Shown here: positions 57,516 through 64,000 of the stretch, piece after piece | Layout of the letters: each line of letters opens with the position of its first letter | How positions within the stretch are numbered: the first letter of the stretch is position 1 | Origin: Cryptomeria japonica | Taxonomy: Eukaryota; Streptophyta; Pinopsida; Cupressales; Cupressaceae | DNA: 64,000 bases | Direction: 5' to 3' | NCBI RefSeq assembly: GCF_030272615.1 | Contig: NC_081405.1 | Span: 153,097,113 to 153,161,112, forward strand | The notes under the pieces: model-generated | What the model was told of the DNA's origin: nothing | Database searches by the model: none | Seen by the model: the letters and a program-made list of their open reading frames with translations, nothing else | Translations under genes and position numbers: made by a program

Positions 57516-59139
57516 CATTAATGGCTGTTATGTTGCTCATCATTATGTGACATTGGTAGCTCATTTACTGGGGGCTCATTGCCATTCATGATGGTACAAT
57601 TTCAAGTGCAATCATATTTTTTTGAAGCAACATAATAGCCTAATTTTCTTGTTCCTATGGAGACAAGAGTGATTTCATACATCTCTTCTTTTTCTTATGT
57701 CCAAATCTCTCCCTAGAAGATTGTGTAAGTCCTTCTCATTGTCCTTATCCTTGGGAGGCAATGATCTTTCCTTATTTTTATCTAAGGATCCACTTTTTTC
57801 CTATTTCGTGGATGGTGTGAACTTTATTACTTGATGTTATTCCTTGTAGGCATTTGTTGTTTGTTCAAGGATTCTCTCTTACAAGAGGTGTAAGTCCTTG
57901 ACTACAACCTCTTTTGCACTTGGTAAAATACATCCATAATGAATTCACTCTCCCAATTGGGTTAAAAGGAGCGTCATCCTTCATTAAGAATCACTTTCAC
58001 CTCGCAAAAGAAGGAAGTATTGCATTCTTATTCTCTTCTTTGTCTTATTCTAGAAGATGTTATATTTGTCTAAGACAATTCCTCCTGGGGATAGGTGTCT
58101 TTTTGTACAAAGATCTCTTCTCCTCTAAGGATCTCCTTTACACATATTACAAGATATCCCTTTTCAACTATCTTATCCTTGCTTAAAGAGTGCAAAACTC
58201 TCTTGCTTGGATCTATGACATTGTTGCATTTTTGGGGTATCTTCTTTTGTGATGAAGGTAGGTATCCTTTTTCTAATTTTCTTATGACATAAACATTACA
58301 CTTTTTGAGCAATAGGTCATTCTCGGAACCAGAGCACAGACTCTTAGAGCGAGATGTCACGCTTTTGTACTATACATATATAGGTTGTAGCATACTCGGG
58401 CATAGACTCCTACGAGGTGCTTCTAACCCCCCTTACACACACATGCATGAGGTCGAGTGGAACTAGCGGCATAAGGCTAGACTGTCTCACTCTCCTCCCT
58501 TACATGGATCACCTAGACAGACTCTAGGGGCTAGTTTTCCATGTCCTTTTTCCCATGGATCACCTAGACAAAATCTAGGGGCGAGAAGTCCATGTTTTCT
58601 CTCTCACTATTCTTCTCATGGATCACCAATGTGTGTATTCATGCATTTTTCCTTTCTTTTCTTCTCTTTGCATTTTGTTTCCATTTGCATCCTTCATCTT
58701 GTGTTAGAGAACTCTCAAATCCTCACACTCTTTGTTGTGTTGGAATTGAGATTTAGTCCTCTTTCTTACCAAATGATTCTCCATTAGTTTTTGATCTCAT
58801 ATCAAATCTTCTTGTGAGCATTTGTCATCAATATTCTTTAACAATTCGAAGTGGTAAACATGATACCCTATTTCAACTCACTAAAATTAGCAAGCCGAAA
58901 CAGGGGGGGGCATATAGCTACCCTCGAATTTTCATCACCTTCCTTAGTAAGCATTAGGTGATTTTGTGATCTAACGTGTGTTTTGTAGGGTGCGGTTCCT
59001 AACTGTGTACTGCAGATACTGCTGGGGGCTTCGTTCGACAGACTTATGGATATATCCTTTTTCAAATAATGTTTACTTTTCTGTACTTTAGCTTGCATAT
59101 GCACATAGTGTTCATATGACCGCTAAAGTGGGGGCTAAA
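57516..59139 (+). other. Tat-B 3' non-coding region with polypurine tract
   Basis: No recognisable protein on either strand; a 96-codon minus-strand frame at 58070-58360 is not recognised. From about 58840 it matches the end of Tat-A (from about 63690). Conserved points are an eight-G tract near 58905 and the polypurine tract AAAGTGGGGGCTAAA directly before the 3' LTR at 59140. Confidence 0.75.
58503..58630 (+). repeat. Imperfect tandem repeat in Tat-B 3' region
   Basis: Two copies and a partial third of a unit of about 55-60 bp beginning CATGGATCACCTAGACA and continuing CTAGGGGC. No such block is seen in the Tat-A 3' part. Confidence 0.75.
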
Positions 59140-60810
59140 TGTAGCATCGTAAATTGTACGCACTTGCTAGGGTGGTACAATTTCACACCTAGTTTAGCAC
59201 CCGCCTTGGCGCAGTTTGCATTTTGCATTGCATTTCCCCTTTAGCACTTAATTGATTAAATTAATTAGGTCTAGGGTTCTATTTTATCATCTCCCATATC
59301 ATAAAGTTGGGCCCTTTTCATTAAAGTGTGCCCCTTTCATTTTATTCTTCTAATACATCATTTAATCAAAAACCCTAATTAGGTCCTATTTTGAACTTGG
59401 GGGCTTGATTTTGGGGGTCAAAACATCTCGAAATCAGCTGTAACTTCGGGATTCTCTCTAAAATCATCATATCCGACGGCCTTGAAAATTTGGTGAAAAG
59501 TTGTCGGGACCGTGGTGCCCGGTGCACATGGTCCCAGACATTTTTCCCAAAATTTTAGGAGTGCGATCCAATCATAAAATAAAGCTTAACCCCAAGAAAT
59601 TGGTGGGAGATTCAATCTCTAAGTCGGCCTAAAGTTGAAATTAAGACCTAGGGTTTCATACATAAGAGCTCTCTTTCTTCATTTGAAAGGATCCGATTTT
59701 TGGCTTTCAAGGACCTCATATGTAGCGAAAGAGCAGATCTTTGAAGACTTCAACAACATTCAACATCCTTCTATCAAGCATTTATCAATTTCACTCATCC
59801 ATTTAGGGCTTGGAAGACATTGAAGAACAATAGGAGATTACCGACTGAAGATTGGCTTGTACCCCTCCCTTGAGGGTTGGGTATGATTTCATGTTGTTTT
59901 CATGTCTTTGCATAAGCTTCAATATATCCTTTATTCATGCTTTAGATCACTTTGCATATTGATTTAGAGCATTTAAATTATCATTTACAAGCAATTAGGG
60001 TTTACTTTCTAGGTTGCTCTAGTTTGCTTTCTTGCATTTAAGGACCTTGCACACACACTAGGTCTGCACACACAATACATTTTACAATACAACTTGGCTA
60101 TTCATGGAGGTGGAAATCACTGAAGTGGGGGTTTGACTAAGGCAAAACCCTATATAGCCACCCAAACACCTTTTCAGATATAAGTGCAGGTTTCGGGACT
60201 CGGATGACGCCGCAGGTTGCAGATCCGGGAGAAGCAGACTGAGACAGACCTTCATACCAAATTTTAGATCAAAAGACCAGGACAGGGGCGTGGGGCGCCC
60301 TGGTCCTACCAGGACAGGGGCGCTGGGTGCCCTGGTCCCTGGGACAGGGGCACTGGGCACCCTGGTCCTCCTGACAGACAGCATTTTCAGCATTTTTGAC
60401 AGCTTTTCCAGAGTGCAAAACAACAGTTTTTGGAGCAGTTTCAGGGGCAGAATCAGGACAGTGGCGCCCGCGCCCTCGTCCCGAGCATTTTCATTCCGAT
60501 TTTGACTCCGGGTACGCATTTGCATTCTTGTCTTGTCCTTGTGTTTACAACTTTCCATCATTTAAGTTCAATTCTGTAATCTTGTTATTAGTTCATACTT
60601 GCACTTTGGGGTTAGGGATTGAACTTGCATCATTCTATCTATCATTTACAACAAAGGAATAGAAATCCTAATAGGTAGCCCGTGGCTCTCTCTTCCACAA
60701 GAAGAAGTAGCCAATTGTGTGATACCTGTAGGCTCTTTCGTATTCCACAAATGTGTGCTTGAAAGTGAGATTAGGGCATGTTTGCTTAGTGTCACTTTTT
60801 CTCCCACACA
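59140..60810 (+). repeat. Tat-B 3' LTR
   Basis: TGTAGCATCG...CCCACACA, directly followed by TATAT, the target duplication, and not by a primer-binding site. Most differences from the 5' LTR are transitions, many at CpG (for example TTCGGG/TTTGGG, CCCGAA/CCCAAA). Confidence 0.95.
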
Positions 60811-60890
60811 TATATATATGTGGATCAAATTTTCATATACAAAAGTAGGTCACTATACATCCAAAATGTGACCTATCCTACATCATGAGA

Positions 60891-63431
60891 TCATCTCCTA
60901 TCCCTAGGGCTAGTGGTTGGAGAGTGACGACTAGACGCTCCCTCCTGATTTGGTCGTGATGGTGGACCCATAGGTGTATAGCGCGATATAGACCACGAAT
61001 GACTCCGAGAGGAACTCCTATGATCCCTATCCATAAGGATCACGCGATATGAGGTAGCCTCCGCCTGAGCTGCTTCTAGATCTCGCTGTGCCCGCTGAAG
61101 GTTCTCTAATAGAACTCTTTCTCTCTCCCTCCATATGTCCACCTATACTCGAAATGGGGAAAACAAGTCCTCATGCCGACCCACGTTCCCCTGAGGCCTA
61201 TAAGCAATCTGTGAGGAACTAGGGATCTGTGCCATCATGGATATATCCATCACTGCTTGCTGAATCAAGGAACGCCACTCCTGCACATTAGCTGTAGCAG
61301 TAGAACAAATTTTTGTGTTAGTACCATTCTATATTATCAAAACATTAATCAATCAATATAAACTGACTATACCTGGATCTCCCTCGCGCTAGTAGGGATC
61401 GTGATATGGTAGCATCTATGACTAGGAACTACTAGGCTCCCCACACTCAAATAATCTATGCACGATGGGTGTAGGCTGGCCCGTACTAGAAACAAGTCTC
61501 CGTATCACCTCATGTTCCCCCTTTTGGGGAATATGAGGAGGATCCAAGGCTATGGTATCATCTCCTGAATGGTGGGGAGCTGCATCTGACTCCTCCTCAT
61601 CATCTCTATCCTCCTCCTCATCATCATCCTCATCCTCGTCTGCATCCTCACCTGCATCCTCATTCTCCTCATCTCTATCTGTGTCCTCCTCTCCCTCCTC
61701 CTCCTCCTCGGCACTAGGCTGATCTCCTATGGGTGGATTAGGATCTCCTACCTCCTCATGACCCTCTCCCTCCTCTGGCTCCTCCGATCTGGATCCTTGA
61801 TCCTCATCTCGGTCTCCATGGGCCTGGATGGCCTGTCGGGTAATTTGGTGGAAAGATAGGCCCTGGGTATGACCTCACAAACCATGAGAGATACTTGCAC
61901 TATGCTCCAGGCTCTGCGGAGTAATCAGTGACCACATCTTGATCGAATCCCTCTATATCTATAGTCTCGATGTCATCTATCGTAGGTCTCGCTACTGCTC
62001 TGGATCTGGGAAGGACTCGTGAGTGTCGAGTATAGATGGGTACATCGATTGGAACACACTACTCTAGCCCAAACTACCTCTGTACTCGGTCAAAGTAGAA
62101 TGGGACTATGATATGTGAATATCATCCTCGCAGTAGGCGATTCCTCTGTAAGCATGCTAGCTGCCTCTCCATCCCATCCCATCTGTGCATCCGCAGATAG
62201 GGTCTCCATACTATCACCTCGGTTGTCAATCTATCAAATATCACTCTCTAATATAGCAAATCCCCAAATCTCCACTCGGTGGTGAGTGGATAAGAAAACA
62301 CCCTAGGTCGCTCACTAATCATACTCAACGGATAGCCGACAGGCCTGGTGCATGTGAAGTGCTCAAATATCCACACCTGCAGAAGTGTGCATGTCATCAA
62401 GCTACAGCCCTGTCCAAAAACATACTCCTCGAGGTCATGATAGAGATGTGCAAGCATACTCCGACCCCAAGCATATAATCTCCTATGTCTCTTCATAGCT
62501 CTGATGCACCATGTGAGACCCCCATGCATGTGCGTACCTCGCCCATTAGGGCAGACGGCTAGTGCGATGATGGCAATCATAAGACGTCTCACAAGGGGCA
62601 CCTCTCCTGTAGGATGTAAGAGTTAGCTGACCATGATGCGACCTCTTGTCTCGCTCGGCATGACTCTCCCTATGTAGTATACCTGCTCCCTCTGATGGTC
62701 CTCCGCTGACCGATCGGTCGCGTATGTCATAGTAGCTCCTCTGATAGGTAGGTGAAGTATGCGGTACACATCCTCAAGTGTAACCATCATCTCTCCTACT
62801 GGAAGATGGAATGTACATGTGTCAGGATCCCATCGCTCCATCAGTGCCATCAGCATCGCAGGATGAAATCAAATGGCCGACATGAGGATCGCACACCATA
62901 AACCCACAATCGACAATGTATCCCTCTCCGCCTGAGTCAGCTGGGGAATCTGATCTCGTAGACTGCGAAGAATCTGCCCCGTGGTATGCTCTCTCATGTA
63001 TGGGAGACCCTACAATGCAAAAACATAAGTGTAATTAGTACTCAATCATCAAAATCATTCACATCAACTGTTGAACATCGTATGCTAACCCTGACATCAC
63101 TCGCCAAGTCCAGATTGGGACCATGGCACCCTGAGAGGACCATGGCACCCTGTCAGGGACCATGGCGCCCTGAGGGGACCATGGCGCCTTGAGGGGACCA
63201 TGGTGCCCCACAGGGACCATGGCACCCTGAAGGGACCATGGTGCCCTGGGTGGGACCCAGGGTCAGATTCCAGGGCCTGCAAATGATCACGAAAAGTCAA
63301 AAGTCAACAAAAAAATGCAAAAAGTCAAAGTCAAAGTTCAGTCAAGTCACCTCATCCAGTGGCTCGTCGTCGATCACGGCCTATCGCATGATCTCAATCC
63401 TCGTAGGATGCTCCGATCATCGTGAAGGCAT
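60891..63431 (-). pseudogene. Plant mobile domain (PMD, MAIN/MAIL-like) gene relic, antisense in Tat-A
   Basis: Minus-strand gene with introns. A start at 63431 opens a 27-codon exon ending DDEPLDE before a GT at 63350. Other candidate introns: 63277-63350, 63010-63089 and 61292-61372, with ...TTTGCAG, ...TTGTAG and ...CTACAG acceptors. The core (63009-62040) matches PMD proteins: LPYMREHTTG, LMERWDPDTCTFHLP, GEMMVTLEDVYRILHLPI and a decayed DRVQR-stop-FGLE-stop-CVP, where PMD proteins commonly have RQFG and Q. An Asp/Glu-rich stretch follows (about 61740-61580). The C-terminus (61142-60891) is a coiled coil (LLENLQRAQRDLEAAQAEA) with a Ser/Arg tail. In-frame stops near 62868, 62625, 62248 and 62111. 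By family it is a nuclear protein linked to silencing or genome stability, or a transposon-borne relative. Confidence 0.8.
63109..63252 (-). repeat. Tandem GGGACCATGGCGCCCTGA repeats in a PMD exon
   Basis: Seven imperfect copies of an 18-21-bp unit on the plus strand, with variants CACC, TGCC and CCTT in the core. It falls inside the candidate exon 63090-63276. The core GGCGCC next to ATGGTCC resembles the Tat LTR repeat GGCGCC-CTGGTCC. Confidence 0.88.
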
Positions 63432-63690
63432 GATGATAGCTATGTGGGCTCCGCTGCAATGAACAATACTCAGAAATCGACAAAGTGACAAATGCAATTG
63501 TCTCTTTCAAGGTATATATTTTCATTCCTGTATTTTCAAAACCCTAATTTTCTTCTATTACTCATTTCATCATAACTTGAGTTTGGGAGATGCGATTTTC
63601 GAACCGTTTGTTGCGTAGGAATCATATTTTCATTCCTTTACTCTCGGGATGTTCCAAAAAGTGCTCTAATGAAGCCTTTTCAGTGAACAT
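63432..63690. other. Upstream of the antisense PMD gene; no clear promoter
   Basis: AT-rich, without a convincing TATA on the minus strand. Any antisense promoter would lie here or in the adjacent Tat 3' end or LTR. Confidence 0.4.
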
Positions 63691-64000
63691 CCCTCATCAA
63701 TAATCTCTTACACAATTTGTCGTAAGTAAACATGCTATCCTGTTTCACCTCCCTAATAAGCAAGTCAAAATAGGGGGGGCATATAGCTACTCACAAATTT
63801 CATCACTTTCCTTAATAAGCATTAGGTGATTTTGTGATCTAACATGTGTTTTGTAGGGTGCGGTTCCTAACTGTGTACTGCAGATACCGCTAGGGGCTTC
63901 ATCCGACAACTTATGGATATATCCTTTTTCAAATGATGTTTACTTTCCTGTACTTTAGCTTGCATATGCACGTAGTACTCATATGACCGCTAAAGTGGGG
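63691..64000 (+). other. Tat-A 3' terminal region up to the start of the polypurine tract
   Basis: Matches about 58840-59134 of Tat-B, including AGGGGGGGCATATAGCTAC near 63770 and TGCGGTTCCTAACTGTGTAC near 63860. The window ends in CGCTAAAGTGGGG, the beginning of the polypurine tract, so the 3' LTR should start about six bases beyond base 64000. Confidence 0.88.

Larger units (their letters stand above)
52322..60810 (+). mobile_element. Tat-B: non-autonomous Tat element lacking pol
   Basis: Two 1671-bp LTRs (52322-53992, 59140-60810), primer-binding site, protease/G-patch gene, a non-coding 3' region and polypurine tract. Flanked by TATAT at 52317-52321 and 60811-60815. The LTRs differ at roughly 36 positions by my eye count (about 2%), so the insertion is younger than Copia-1. 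It has no RT, RNase H or integrase and must rely on a helper; Tat-A shares its LTR type and protease region. Confidence 0.93.
44652..64000 (+). mobile_element. Tat-A: large Tat-lineage Gypsy element with antisense PMD gene (contains Tat-B)
   Basis: Layout: 5' LTR (44652-46322), primer-binding site, protease/G-patch ORF, RT with two RNase H regions and integrase, Tat-B insertion (52322-60810), antisense PMD gene relic (60891-63431), then the 3' terminal region reaching the polypurine tract at the window end. A second RNase H after the ordinary one, plus an extra ORF between integrase and the 3' LTR, marks the Tat/Ogre lineage. That the segments left and right of Tat-B belong to one element is shown by the TATAT duplication and by 63700-64000 matching the region just before the Tat-B 3' LTR. 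The left target duplication would be GTAGT (44647-44651). The 3' LTR is outside the window. Confidence 0.85.

Noticed and set aside
57914-58360. Small overlapping ORFs on both strands in the Tat-B 3' region
   Set aside because: No recognisable motif, no counterpart in Tat-A, and AT-rich composition; treated as non-coding.
44652-60810. Tandem chain of Tat elements sharing LTRs through recombination
   Set aside because: The TATAT duplication, the missing primer-binding site after 60810 and the matching 3' ends before 59140 and 64000 fit simple nesting of Tat-B in Tat-A.
63109-63252. CRISPR array or satellite
   Set aside because: Short contiguous tandem units without spacers, local, in a plant transposon gene.

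Overview
This window is nuclear DNA of a seed plant with a large, transposon-packed genome. A gymnosperm such as a conifer is plausible, but that is inference. I find no convincing functional host gene, no tRNA or rRNA and no bacterial-type feature. Almost everything is nested retroelements of different ages plus decayed coding relics. Labels such as Tat-A and Copia-1 are mine.

Left half (1-34085). A Tat-type LTR fragment (1-881) abuts an L1-type LINE on the minus strand (882 to about 7930). The LINE lies in the 3' LTR of a large, apparently non-coding LTR element, also on the minus strand (7931-17332). That element has a 4.46-kb LTR and resembles a LARD. Its right end cuts an unrecognised coding relic of about 1000 codons on the minus strand. 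The relic is split by a complete Copia element (Copia-1, 18148-25639, target duplication TCACA). Next come a stretch rich in a degenerate GCGA-type motif, AT-rich DNA and a decayed hAT-like transposase relic (30801-33581).

Right half (34086-64000). This is a five-level nest. Copia-3 (minus) contains Gypsy-2, cut at 38648 by Copia-2. The 3' LTR of Copia-2 is cut at 44651 by Tat-A, which holds Tat-B (52322-60810, target duplication TATAT). Tat-A has a 1671-bp 5' LTR, a protease/G-patch ORF and an RT, double RNase H and integrase reading frame. In its 3' part it carries an antisense, intron-containing plant mobile domain (PMD) gene relic (60891-63431). Its own polypurine tract begins at the last bases of the window, so its 3' LTR should lie just outside. 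Tat-B keeps the LTRs and the protease/G-patch ORF but has no pol.

Most coding regions are broken. The breaks are strongly biased to glutamine-compatible TAG codons and to CpG or G-to-A changes, as expected from deamination of methylated cytosines. The most interesting signals are the antisense intron-bearing PMD gene inside Tat-A, the absence of a recognisable capsid or zinc-knuckle gag in Tat-A and Tat-B, a GGCGCC/TGGTCC repeat shared by the Tat LTRs and the PMD gene, and the LARD-like element.
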